A stretch of 64,000 bases of DNA from Bombus terrestris. Lineage: Eukaryota; Arthropoda; Insecta; Hymenoptera; Apidae. The position numbers were made by a program, and so were the translations under genes. The notes under the pieces are model-generated. The model made no database searches. It saw nothing but the letters and a program-made list of their open reading frames with translations, and had not been told where the DNA came from. Position 1 is the first letter of the stretch, and the number at the start of each line of letters is the position of its first letter. Positions 26,001 through 37,820 of this stretch are shown here, piece after piece. The DNA is taken from positions 124,001 through 188,000 of the forward strand of contig NW_025963597.1 of NCBI RefSeq assembly GCF_910591885.1. The letters run 5' to 3'.

Positions 26001-28340
26001 TGTCCCACGTTGTCCCACGGTGTCCAACGATGTCCAACGGTGTCCCACGTTGTCCCACGTTGTCCCACGTTGTCCCACGTTGTTCCATGGTTTCCCACGT
26101 TGTCCCACGTTGTCCCACGTTGTCCCACGTTGTCCCACGTTGTCCAACGGTGTCCCACGGTGTCCAACGGTGTCCCACGTTGTCCCACGTTGTCCCACGT
26201 TGTCCCACGTTGTCCCACGTTGTCCAACGATGTCCAACGGTGTCCCACGTTGTCCCACGTTGTCCCACGGTGTCCAACGGTGTCCCACGTTGTCCCACGT
26301 TGTCCCACGTTGTCCCACGTTGTCGCACGTTGTCCCACGTGGTCCCACGTTGTCCCACGTTGTCCCACGGTGTCCAACGATGTCCAACGGTGTCCCACGT
26401 TGTCCAACGGTGTCCCACGTTGTCCCACGTTGTCCCACGTTGTCCCACGTTGTCCCACGATGTCCCACGTTGTCCCACGTTGTCCCACGTTGTCCCACGT
26501 TGTCCCACGTTGTCCCACGTTGTCCCACGTTCTCCCACGTTGTCCCACGTTGTCCCACGTTGTCCCACGTTGTCCCACGTTGTCCCACGTTGTCCCACGT
26601 TGTCCCACGTTGTCCCACGGTGTCCAACGGTGTCCAACGATGTCCAACGGTGTCCAACGGTGTCCCACGATGTCCACCGATGTCCAACGGTGTCCAACGG
26701 TGTCCAACGGTGTCCAACGGTGTCCAACGATGTCCAACGATGTCCAACGATGTCCAACGGTGTCCAACGATGTCCAACGATGTCCAATGGTGTCCCACGA
26801 TGTCCAACGATGTCCAACGATGTCCAACGGTGTCCAACGGTGTCCCACGTTGTCCCACGTTGTCCCACGTTGTCCCACGGTGTCCAACGATGTCCAACGG
26901 TGTCCCACGTTGTCCAACGGTGTCCCACGTTGTCCCACGTTGTCCCACGTTGTCCCACGTTGTCCCACGATGTCCCACGTTGTCCCACGTTGTCCCACGT
27001 TGTCCCACGTTGTCCCACGTTGTCCCACGTTGTCCCACGTTGTCCCACGTTGTCCCACGTTGTCCCACGTTGTCCCACGGTGTCCAACGGTGTCCAACGA
27101 TGTCCAACGGTGTCCAACGGTGTCCCACGTTGTCCCACGTTGTCCCACGTTGTCCCACGGTGTCCAACGATGTCCAACGGTGTCCCACGGTGTTCAACGG
27201 TGTCCCACGTTGTCCCACGTTGTCCCACGTTGTCCCACGTTGTCCCACGTTGTCCCACGTTGTCCCACGTTGTCCCACGGTGTCCAACGGTGTCCAACGA
27301 TGTCCAACGGTGTCCAACGGTGTCCCACGATGTCCACCGATGTCCAACGGTGTCCAACGGTGTCCAACGGTGTCCAACGGTGTCCAACGATGTCCAACGA
27401 TGTCCAACGATGTCCAACGGTGTCCAACGGTGTCCCACGTTGTCCCACGTTGTCCCACGTTGTCCCACGTTTTCCCACGGTGTCCAACGATGTCCAACGG
27501 TGTCCAACGGTGTCCCACGGTGTCCAACGGTGTCCCACGTTGTCCCACGTTGTCCCACGTTGTCCCACGTTGTCCCACGTTGTCCCACGTTGTCCAACGG
27601 TGTCCAACGGTGTCCCACGGTGTCCCACGTTGTCCCACGTTGTCCCACGGTGTCCAACGGTGTCCCACGTTGTCCCACGTTGTCCCACGTTGTCCCACGT
27701 TGTCCCACGTTGTCCCACGTTGTCCCACGTTGTCCCACGTTGTCCCACGATGTCCCACGTTGTCCAACGATGTCCAACGGTGTCCCACGTTGTCCCACGT
27801 TGTCCTACGTTGTCCGACGTTGTCCCACGGTGTCCCCCGATGTCCAACGGTGTCCAACGGTGTCCAACGGTGTCCAACGGTGTCCAACGATGTCCAACGA
27901 TGTCCAACGATGTCCAACGGTGTCCAACGATGTCCAACGATGTCCAATGGTGTCCCACGATGTCCAACGATGTCCAACGATGTCCAACGGTGTCCAACGG
28001 TGTCCCACGTTGTCCCACGTTGTCCCACGTTGTCCCACGGTGTCCAACGATGTCCAACGGTGTCCCACGTTGTCCAACGGTGTCCCACGTTGTCCCACGT
28101 TGTCCCACGTTGTCCCACGATGTCCCACGTTGTCCCACGTTGTCCCACGTTGTCCCACGTTGTCCCACGTTGTCCCACGTTGTCCCACGTTGTCCCACGT
28201 TGTCCCACGTTGTCCCACGTTGTCCCACGTTGTCCCACGGTGTCCAACGGTGTCCAACGATGTCCAACGGTGTCCCACGTTGTCCCACGTTGTCCCACGT
28301 TGTCCCACGGTGTCCAACGATGTCCAACGGTGTCCCACGT
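23001..28340 (+). repeat. Higher-order repeat II, copy 2 (5.3 kb)
   Basis: This is the second copy of 17,701-23,000, with no spacer between them. It differs by a two-unit insertion near 26,121 and scattered single-base changes, for example B at 27,421 where copy 1 has C at 22,101, and tgtcccccga at 27,831 where the equivalent unit at 22,511 is tgtccaccga. tgtccgacgt occurs in it twice, at 24,301 and 27,811. The match to copy 1 stops at about 28,340, so the window holds two copies and not a longer run. Confidence 0.88.
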
Positions 28341-31300
28341 TGTCCAACGGTGTCCCACGTTGTCCCACGTTGTCCCACGTTGTCCCACGTTGTCCCACGA
28401 TGTCCCACGTTGTCCCACGTTGTCCCACGTTGTCCCACGTTGTCCCACGTTGTCCCACGTTGTCCCACGTTGTCCCACGTTGTCCCACGTTGTCCCACGT
28501 TGTCCCACGGTGTCCAACGGTGTCCAACGATGTCCAACGGTGTCCAACGGTGTCCCACGTTGTCCCACGTTGTCCCACGTTGTCCCACGGTGTCCAACGG
28601 TGTCCCACGTTGTCCCACGTTGTCCCACGTTGTCCAACGGTGTCCCACGTTGTCCAACGGTGTCCCACGTTGTCCCACGTTGTCCCACGTTGTCCCACGT
28701 TGTCCCACGATGTCCCACGGTGTCCAACGATGTCCAACGGTGTCCAACGGTGTCCCACGGTGTCCCACGTTGTCCCACGTTGTCCCACGTTGTCCCACGT
28801 TGTCCCACGATGTCCCACGTTGTCCAACGATGTCCAACGGTGTCCCACGTTGTCCCACGTTGTCCTACGTTGTCCCACGTTGTCCCACGTTGTCCCACGT
28901 TGTCCCACGTTGTCCCACGTTGTCCCACGTTGTCCCACGTTGTCCCACGGTGTCCAACGATGTCCAGCGGTGTCCAACGGTGTCCCACGTTGTCCCACGA
29001 TGTCCCACGTTGTCCAACGATGTCCAACGATGTCCAACGGTGTCCCACGTTGTCCCACGTTGTCCCACGTTGTCCCACGTTGTCCCACGTTGTCCCACGT
29101 TGTCCCACGTTGTCCCACGGTGTCCAACGGTGTCCAACGATGTCCAGCGGTGTCCAACGGTGTCCCACGGTGTCCAACGGTGTCCCACGGTGTCCCACGG
29201 TGTCCCACGTTGTCCAACGATGTCCAACGATGTCCAACGATGTCCAACGGTGTCCAACGGTGTCCCACGGTGTCCAACGGTGTCCCACGTTGTCCCACGT
29301 TGTCCCACGTTGTCCCACGTTGTCCCACGTTGTCCCACGTTGTCCCACGTTGTCCCACGTTGTCCCACGTTGTCCCACGTTGTCCCACGTTGTCCCACGG
29401 TGTCCAACGGTGTCCAACGATGTCCAACGGTGTCCAACGGTGTCCCACGTTGTCCCACGTTGTCCCACGTTGTCCCACGGTGTCCAACGATGTCCAACGG
29501 TGTCCCACGTTGTCCCACGTTGTCCCACGTTGTCCCACGTTGTCCCACGATGTCCCACGTTGTCCCACGTTGTCCCCGGTTGTCCCACGTTGTCCCACGT
29601 TGTCCCACGTTGTCCCACGTTGTCCCACGTTGTCCCACGTTGTCCCACGGTGTCCAACGATGCCCAACGGTGTCCCACGTTGTCCAACGGTGTCCCACGT
29701 TGTCCCACGTTGTCCCACGTTGTCCCACGTTGTCCCACGATGTCCCACGTTGTCCCACGTTGTCCCACGTTGTCCCACGTTGTCCCACGTTGTCCCACGG
29801 TGTCCAACGATGTCCAACGGTGTCCCACGTTGTCCAACGGTGTCCCACGTTGTCCCACGTTGTCCCACGTTGTCCCACGTTGTCCCACGATGTCCCACGT
29901 TGTCCAACGATGTCCAACGGTGTCCCACGTTGTCCCACGTTGTCCTACGTTGTCCCACGTTGTCCCACGTTGTCCCACGTTGTCCCACGTTGTCCCACGT
30001 TGTCCCACGTTGTCCCACGTTGTCCCACGTTGTCCCACGGTGTCCAACGATGTCCAACGGTGTCCAACGGTGTCCCACGGTGTCCCACGATGTCCCACGT
30101 TGTCCAACGATGTCCAACGATGTCCAACGGTGTCCCACGTTGTCCCACGTTGTCCCACGTTGTCCCACGTTGTCCCACGTTGTCCCACGTTGTCCCACGT
30201 TGTCCCACGGTGTCCAACGGTGTCCAACGATGTCCAGCGGTGTCCAACGGTGTCCCACGGTGTCCAACGGTGTCCAACGGTGTCCCACGGTGTCCCACGT
30301 TGTCCAACGATGTCCAACGATGTCCAACGATGTCCAACGGTGTCCCACGGTGTCCCACGGTGTCCAACGGTGTCCCACGTTGTCCCACGTTGTCCCACGT
30401 TGTCCCACGTTGTCCCACGTTGTCCCACGTTGTCCCACGTTGTCCCACGGTGTCCAACGGTGTCCAACGGTGTCCCACGTTGTCCCACGTTGTCCCACGT
30501 TGTCCCACGGTGTCCAACGATGTCCAACGGTGTCCCACGTTGTCCAACGGTGTCCCACGTTGTCCCACGTTGTCCCACGTTGTCCCACGTTGTCCCACGA
30601 TGTCCCACGTTGTCCCACGTTGTCCCACGTTGTCCCACGTTGTCCCACGTTGTCCCACGTTGTCCCACGTTGTCCCACGTTGTCCCACGTTGTCCCACGT
30701 TGTCCCACGGTGTCCAACGGTGTCCAACGATGTCCAACGGTGTCCAACGGTGTCCCACGTTGTCCCACGTTGTCCCACGTTGTCCCACGGTGTCCAACGA
30801 TGTCCAACGGTGTCCCACGTTGTCCCACGTTGTCCCACGTTGTCCCACGTTGTCCCACGGTGTCCCACGTTGTCCCACGTTGTCCCACGTTGTCCCACGT
30901 TGTCCCACGTTGTCCCACGTTGTCCCACGTTGTCCCACGTTGTCCCACGTTGTCCCACGTTGTCCCACGGTGTCCAACGATGTCCAACGGTGTCCCACGT
31001 TGTCCAACGGTGTCCCACGTTGTCCCACGTTGTCCCACGTTGTCCCACGTTGTCCCACGATGTCCCACGGTGTCCAACGATGTCCAACGGTGTCCAACGG
31101 TGTCCCACGGTGTCCCACGTTGTCCCACGTTGTCCCACGTTGTCCCACGTTGTCCCACGATGTCCCACGTTGTCCAACGATGTCCAACGGTGTCCCACGT
31201 TGTCCCACGTTGTCCTACGTTGTCCCACGTTGTCCCACGTTGTCCCACGTTGTCCCACGTTGTCCCACGTTGTCCCACGTTGTCCCACGTTGTCCCACGT

Positions 31301-33460
31301 TGTCCCACGTTGTCCCACGGTGTCCAACGATGTCCAGCGGTGTCCAACGGTGTCCCACGTTGTCCCACGATGTCCAACGTTGTCCAACGATGTCCAACGA
31401 TGTCCAACGGTGTCCCACGTTGTCCCACGTTGTCCCACGTTGTCCCACGTTGTCCCACGTTGTCCCACGGTGTCCAACGGTGTCCAACGATGTCCAGCGG
31501 TGTCCAACGGTGTCCCACGGTGTCCAACGGTGTCCAACGGTGTCCCACGGTGTCCCACGTTGTCCAACGATGTCCAACGATGTCCAACGATGTCCAACGG
31601 TGTCCAACGGTGTCCCACGGTGTCCAACGGTGTCCCACGTTGTCCCACGTTGTCCCACGTTGTCCCACGTTGTCCCACGTTGTCCCACGTTGTCCCACGT
31701 TGTCCCACGGTGTCCAACGGTGTCCAACGATGTCCAACGGTGTCCAACGGTGTCCCACGTTGTCCCACGTTGTCCCACGGTGTCCAACGATGTCCAACGG
31801 TGTCCCACGTTGTCCCACGTTGTCCCACGTTGTCCCACGTTGTTCCATGGTTTCCCACGTTGTCCCACGTTGTCCCACGTTGTCCCACGTTGTCCCACGT
31901 TGTCCAACGGTGTCCCACGGTGTCCAACGGTGTCCCACGTTGTCCCACGTTGTCCCACGTTGTCCCACGTTGTCCCACGTTGTCCAACGATGTCCAACGG
32001 TGTCCCACGTTGTCCCACGTTGTCCTACGTTGTCCCACGTTGTCCCACGTTGTCCCACGTTGTCCCACGTTGTCCCACGTTGTCCCACGTTGTCCCACGT
32101 TGTCCCACGTTGTCCCACGTTGTCCCACGTTGTCCCACGTTGTCCAACGGTGTCCAACGGTGTCCAACGATGTCCAACGATGTCCAACGATGTCCAACGG
32201 TGTCCAACGGTGTCCCACGGTGTCCAACGGTGTCCCACGTTGTCCCACGTTGTCCCACGGTGTCCAACGATGTCCAACGGTGTCCCACGTTGTCCCACGT
32301 TGTCCCACGTTGTCCCACGTTGTCCCACGTTGTTCCATGGTTTCCCACGTTGTCCCACGTGGTCCCACGTTGTCCCACGTTGTCCCACGTTGTCCAACGG
32401 TGTCCCACGGTGTCCAACGGTGTCCCACGTTGTCCCACGTTGTCCCACGTTGTCCCACGTTGTCCCACGTTGTCCCACGTTGTCCCACGGTGTCCAACGG
32501 TGTCCAACGATGTCCAACGGTGTCCAACGGTGTCCCACGATGTCCACCGATGTCCAACGGTGTCCAACGGTGTCCAACGGTGTCCAACGGTGTCCAACGA
32601 TGTCCAACGATGTCCAACGATGTCCAACGGTGTCCAACGATGTCCAACGATGTCCAATGGTGTCCCACGATGTCCAACGATGTCCAACGATGTCCAACGG
32701 TGTCCAACGGTGTCCCACGTTGTCCCACGTTGTCCCACGTTGTCCCACGTTGTCCCACGTTGTCCCACGTTGTCCCACGTTGTCCCACGATGTCCCACGT
32801 TGTCCCACGTTGTCCCACGTTGTCCCACGTTGTCCCACGTTGTCCCACGTTGTCCCACGTTGTCCCACGTTGTCCCACGTTGTCCCACGTTGTCCCACGG
32901 TGTCCAACGGTGTCCAACGATGTCCAACGGTGTCCAACGGTGTCCCACGTTGTCCCACGTTGTCCCACGTTGTCCCACGGTGTCCAACGATGTCCAACGG
33001 TGTCCCACGGTGTTCAACGGTGTCCCACGTTGTCCCACGTTGTCCCACGTTGTCCCACGTTGTCCCACGTTGTCCCACGTTGTCCCACGTTGTCCCACGG
33101 TGTCCAACGGTGTCCAACGATGTCCAACGGTGTCCAACGGTGTCCCACGATGTCCACCGATGTCCAACGGTGTCCAACGGTGTCCAACGGTGTCCAACGG
33201 TGTCCAACGATGTCCAACGATGTCCAACGATGTCCAACGGTGTCCAACGATGTCCCACGTTGTCCCACGTTGTCCCACGTTGTCCCACGGTGTCCACCGA
33301 TGTCCAACGGTGTCCAACGGTGTCCAACGGTGTCCAACGGTGTCCAACGATGTCCAACGATGTCCAACGATGTCCAACGGTGTCCAACGATGTCCAACGA
33401 TGTCCAATGGTGTCCCACGATGTCCAACGATGTCCAACGATGTCCAACGGTGTCCAACGG
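28341..33460 (+). repeat. Bridge segment between higher-order repeats II and III
   Basis: This holds only array units. The stretch 28,861-30,710 recurs at 35,171-37,020 (offset 6,310 bp), anchored by tgtccccggt at 29,571/35,881 and F at 28,861/35,171 and 29,941/36,251. Further right, F at 32,021/37,981, the composite at 32,331/38,291 and ggtcccacgt at 32,361/38,321 pair at 5,960 bp. Much of this bridge therefore is an older relative of the left half of higher-order repeat III. The order breaks up near 32,700-33,460, where two H-to-I modules (32,541 and 33,291) lie 750 bp apart. No gene is present. Confidence 0.8.
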
Positions 33461-34040
33461 TGTCCCACGTTGTCCCACGTTGTCCCACGTTGTCCCACGG
33501 TGTCCAACGATGTCCAACGGTGTCCCACGTTGTCCAACGGTGTCCCACGTTGTCCCACGTTGTCCCACGTTGTCCCACGATGTCCCACGTTGTCCCACGT
33601 TGTCCCACGTTGTCCCACGTTGTCCCACGTTGTCCCACGTTGTCCCACGTTGTCCCACGTTGTCCCACGTTGTCCCACGTTGTCCCACGGTGTCCAACGG
33701 TGTCCAACGATGTCCAACGGTGTCCCACGTTGTCCCACGTTGTATCACGTTGTCCCACGGTGTCCAACGATGTCCAACGGTGTCCCACGTTGTCCAACGG
33801 TGTCCCACGTTGTCCCACGTTGTCCCACGTTGTCCCACGTTGTCCCACGATGTCCCACGTTGTCCCACGTTGTCCCACGTTGTCCCACGTTGTCCCACGT
33901 TGTCCCACGTTGTCCCACGTTGTCCCACGTTGTCCCACGTTGTCCCACGTTGTCCCACGGTGTCCAACGGTGTCCAACGATGTCCAACGGTGTCCAACGG
34001 TGTCCCACGTTGTCCCACGTTGTCCCACGTTGTCCCACGG

Positions 34041-34049
34041 TGTTCCCGA
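34041..34049 (+). repeat. 9-bp unit, first phase slip
   Basis: The unit reads tgttcccga, 9 bp, and moves the following units one base to the left. The matching place in copy 2 of repeat III (47,370) has the normal tgtccaacga. The original phase returns at the 11-bp unit 311 bp further on. Confidence 0.9.
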
Positions 34050-34359
34050 TGTCCAACGGTGTCCCACGTTGTCCCACGTTGTCCCACGTTGTCCCACGTT
34101 GTCCCACGTTGTCCCACGTTGTCCCACGTTGTCCCACGTTGTCCCACGTTGTCCCACGTTGTCCCACGTTGTCCCACGTTGTCCCACGTTGTCCCACGTT
34201 GTCCCACGGTGTCCAACGATGCCCAACGGTGTCCCACGTTGTCCAACGGTGTCCCACGTTGTCCCACGCTGTCCCACGTTGTCCCACGTTGTCCCACGAT
34301 GTCCCACGTTGTCCCACGTTGTCCCACGTTGTCCCACGTTGTCCCACGTTGTCCCACGG

Positions 34360-34370
34360 TGTCCCAACGA
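34360..34370 (+). repeat. 11-bp unit, compensating phase slip
   Basis: The unit reads tgtcccaacga, 11 bp, an extra C in a C run compared with tgtccaacga at 47,690 in copy 2. It restores the phase lost at 34,041. A homopolymer consensus error is the simplest explanation; a true mutation is possible. Confidence 0.9.
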
Positions 34371-37300
34371 TGTCCAACGGTGTCCCACGTTGTCCAACGG
34401 TGTCCCACGTTGTCCCACGTTGTCCCACGTTGTCCCACGTTGTCCCACGATGTCCCACGGTGTCCAACGATGTCCAACGGTGTCCAACGGTGTCCCACGG
34501 TGTCCCACGTTGTCCCACGTTGTCCCACGTTGTCCCACGTTGTCCCACGTTGTCCCACGATGTCCCACGTTGTCCAACGATGTCCAACGGTGTCCCACGT
34601 TGTCCCACGTTGTCCTACGTTGTCCCACGTTGTCCCACGTTGTCCCACGTTGTCCCACGTTGTCCCACGTTGTCCCACGTTGTCCCACGTTGTCCCACGT
34701 TGTCCCACGTTGTCCCACGTTGTCCCACGTTGTCCCACGTTGTCCCACGTTGTCCCACGTTGTCCCACGTTGTCCCACGGTGTCCAACGATGCCCAACGG
34801 TGTCCCACGTTGTCCAACGGTGTCCCACGTTGTCCCACGTTGTCCCACGTTGTCCCACGTTGTCCCACGATGTCCCACGTTGTCCCACGTTGTCCCACGT
34901 TGTCCCACGTTGTCCCACGTTGTCCCACGGTGTCCAACGATGTCCAACGGTGTCCCACGTTGTCCAACGGTGTCCCACGTTGTCCCACGTTGTCCCACGT
35001 TGTCCCACGTTGTCCCACGATGTCCCACGGTGTCCAACGATGTCCAACGGTGTCCAACGGTGTCCCACGGTGTCCCACGTTGTCCCACGTTGTCCCACGT
35101 TGTCCCACGTTGTCCCACGATGTCCCACGTTGTCCAACGATGTCCAACGGTGTCCCACGTTGTCCCACGTTGTCCTACGTTGTCCCACGTTGTCCCACGT
35201 TGTCCCACGTTGTCCCACGTTGTCCCACGTTGTCCCACGTTGTCCCACGTTGTCCCACGGTGTCCAACGATGTCCAGCGGTGTCCAACGGTGTCCCACGT
35301 TGTCCCACGATGTCCCACGTTGTCCAACGATGTCCAACGATGTCCAACGGTGTCCCACGTTGTCCCACGTTGTCCCACGTTGTCCCACGTTGTCCCACGT
35401 TGTCCCACGTTGTCCCACGTTGTCCCACGGTGTCCAACGGTGTCCAACGATGTCCAGCGGTGTCCAACGGTGTCCCACGGTGTCCAACGGTGTCCAACGG
35501 TGTCCCACGGTGTCCCACGTTGTCCAACGATGTCCAACGATGTCCAACGATGTCCAACGGTGTCCAACGGTGTCCCACGGTGTCCAACGGTGTCCCACGT
35601 TGTCCCACGTTGTCCCACGTTGTCCCACGTTGTCCCACGTTGTCCCACGTTGTCCCACGTTGTCCCACGTTGTCCCACGTTGTCCCACGTTGTCCCACGT
35701 TGTCCCACGGTGTCCAACGGTGTCCAACGATGTCCAACGGTGTCCAACGGTGTCCCACGTTGTCCCACGTTGTCCCACGTTGTCCCACGGTGTCCAACGA
35801 TGTCCAACGGTGTCCCACGTTGTCCCACGTTCTCCCACGTTGTCCCACGTTGTCCCACGATGTCCCACGTTGTCCCACGTTGTCCCCGGTTGTCCCACGT
35901 TGTCCCACGTTGTCCCACGTTGTCCCACGTTGTCCCACGTTGTCCCACGTTGTCCCACGGTGTCCAACGATGCCCAACGGTGTCCCACGTTGTCCAACGG
36001 TGTCCCACGTTGTCCCACGTTGTCCCACGTTGTCCCACGTTGTCCCACGATGTCCCACGTTGTCCCACGTTGTCCCACGTTGTCCCACGTTGTCCCACGT
36101 TGTCCCACGGTGTCCAACGATGTCCAACGGTGTCCCACGTTGTCCAACGGTGTCCCACGTTGTCCCACGTTGTCCCACGTTGTCCCACGTTGTCCCACGA
36201 TGTCCCACGTTGTCCAACGATGTCCAACGGTGTCCCACGTTGTCCCACGTTGTCCTACGTTGTCCCACGTTGTCCCACGTTGTCCCACGTTGTCCCACGT
36301 TGTCCCACGTTGTCCCACGTTGTCCCACGTTGTCCCACGTTGTCCCACGGTGTCCAACGATGTCCAGCGGTGTCCAACGGTGTCCCACGTTGTCCCACGA
36401 TGTCCCACGTTGTCCAACGATGTCCAACGATGTCCAACGGTGTCCCACGTTGTCCCACGTTGTCCCACGTTGTCCCACGTTGTCCCACGTTGTCCCACGT
36501 TGTCCCACGTTGTCCCACGGTGTCCAACGGTGTCCAACGATGTCCAGCGGTGTCCAACGGTGTCCCACGGTGTCCAACGGTGTCCAACGGTGTCCCACGG
36601 TGTCCCACGTTGTCCAACGATGTCCAACGATGTCCAACGATGTCCAACGGTGTCCAACGGTGTCCCACGGTGTCCAACGGTGTCCCACGTTGTCCCACGT
36701 TGTCCCACGTTGTCCCACGTTGTCCCACGTTGTCCCACGTTGTCCCACGTTGTCCCACGGTGTCCAACGGTGTCCAACGGTGTCCCACGTTGTCCCACGT
36801 TGTCCCACGTTGTCCCACGGTGTCCAACGATGTCCAACGGTGTCCCACGTTGTCCAACGGTGTCCCACGTTGTCCCACGTTGTCCCACGTTGTCCCACGT
36901 TGTCCCACGATGTCCCACGTTGTCCCACGTTGTCCCACGTTGTCCCACGTTGTCCCACGTTGTCCCACGTTGTCCCACGTTGTCCCACGTTGTCCCACGT
37001 TGTCCCACGTTGTCCCACGGTGTCCAACGATGCCCAACGGTGTCCCACGTTGTCCAACGGTGTCCCACGTTGTCCCACGTTGTCCCACGTTGTCCCACGT
37101 TGTCCCACGATGTCCCACGTTGTCCCACGTTGTCCCACGTTGTCCCACGTTGTCCCACGTTGTCCCACGGTGTCCAACGATGTCCAACGGTGTCCCACGT
37201 TGTCCAACGGTGTCCCACGTTGTCCCACGTTGTCCCACGTTGTCCCACGTTGTCCCACGATGTCCCACGGTGTCCAACGATGTCCAACGGTGTCCAACGG

Positions 37301-37800
37301 TGTCCCACGGTGTCCCACGTTGTCCCACGTTGTCCCACGTTGTCCCACGTTGTCCCACGATGTCCCACGTTGTCCAACGATGTCCAACGGTGTCCCACGT
37401 TGTCCCACGTTGTCCTACGTTGTCCCACGTTGTCCCACGTTGTCCCACGTTGTCCCACGTTGTCCCACGTTGTCCCACGTTGTCCCACGTTGTCCCACGT
37501 TGTCCCACGTTGTCCCACGTTGTCCCACGGTGTCCAACGATGTCCAGCGGTGTCCAACGGTGTCCCACGTTGTCCCACGATGTCCCACGTTGTCCAACGA
37601 TGTCCAACGATGTCCCACGTTGTCCCACGTTGTCCCACGTTGTCCCACGTTGTCCCACGTTGTCCCACGGTGTCCAACGGTGTCCAACGATGTCCAACGG
37701 TGTCCAACGGTGTCCCACGTTGTCCCACGTTGTCCCACGGTGTCCAACGATGTCCAACGGTGTCCCACGTTGTCCCACGTTGTCCCACGTTGTCCCACGT

Positions 37801-37820
37801 TGTTCCACGGTTTCCCACGT
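37801..37820 (+). repeat. Composite landmark with CpG retained
   Basis: The unit is tgttccacgg followed by tttcccacgt: the same composite as elsewhere but with CG in place of TG, so it has no CCATGG. Its copy lies at 51,130. The related unit at 31,841 has the usual tgttccatgg. It is either the ancestral form before C-to-T change at the CpG or a later reversion by conversion. Confidence 0.85.

Noticed and set aside
18995..27148. Very long open reading frames on the - strand, such as one of about 2,700 codons
   Set aside because: They consist only of the 10-residue cycle TWDNVGQRGT and variants, exist in all three frames at once, start at GTG-type codons inside the repeat, and end wherever a chance variant makes a stop. 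There is no unique domain, signal peptide, ribosome site or codon bias distinct from the repeat.
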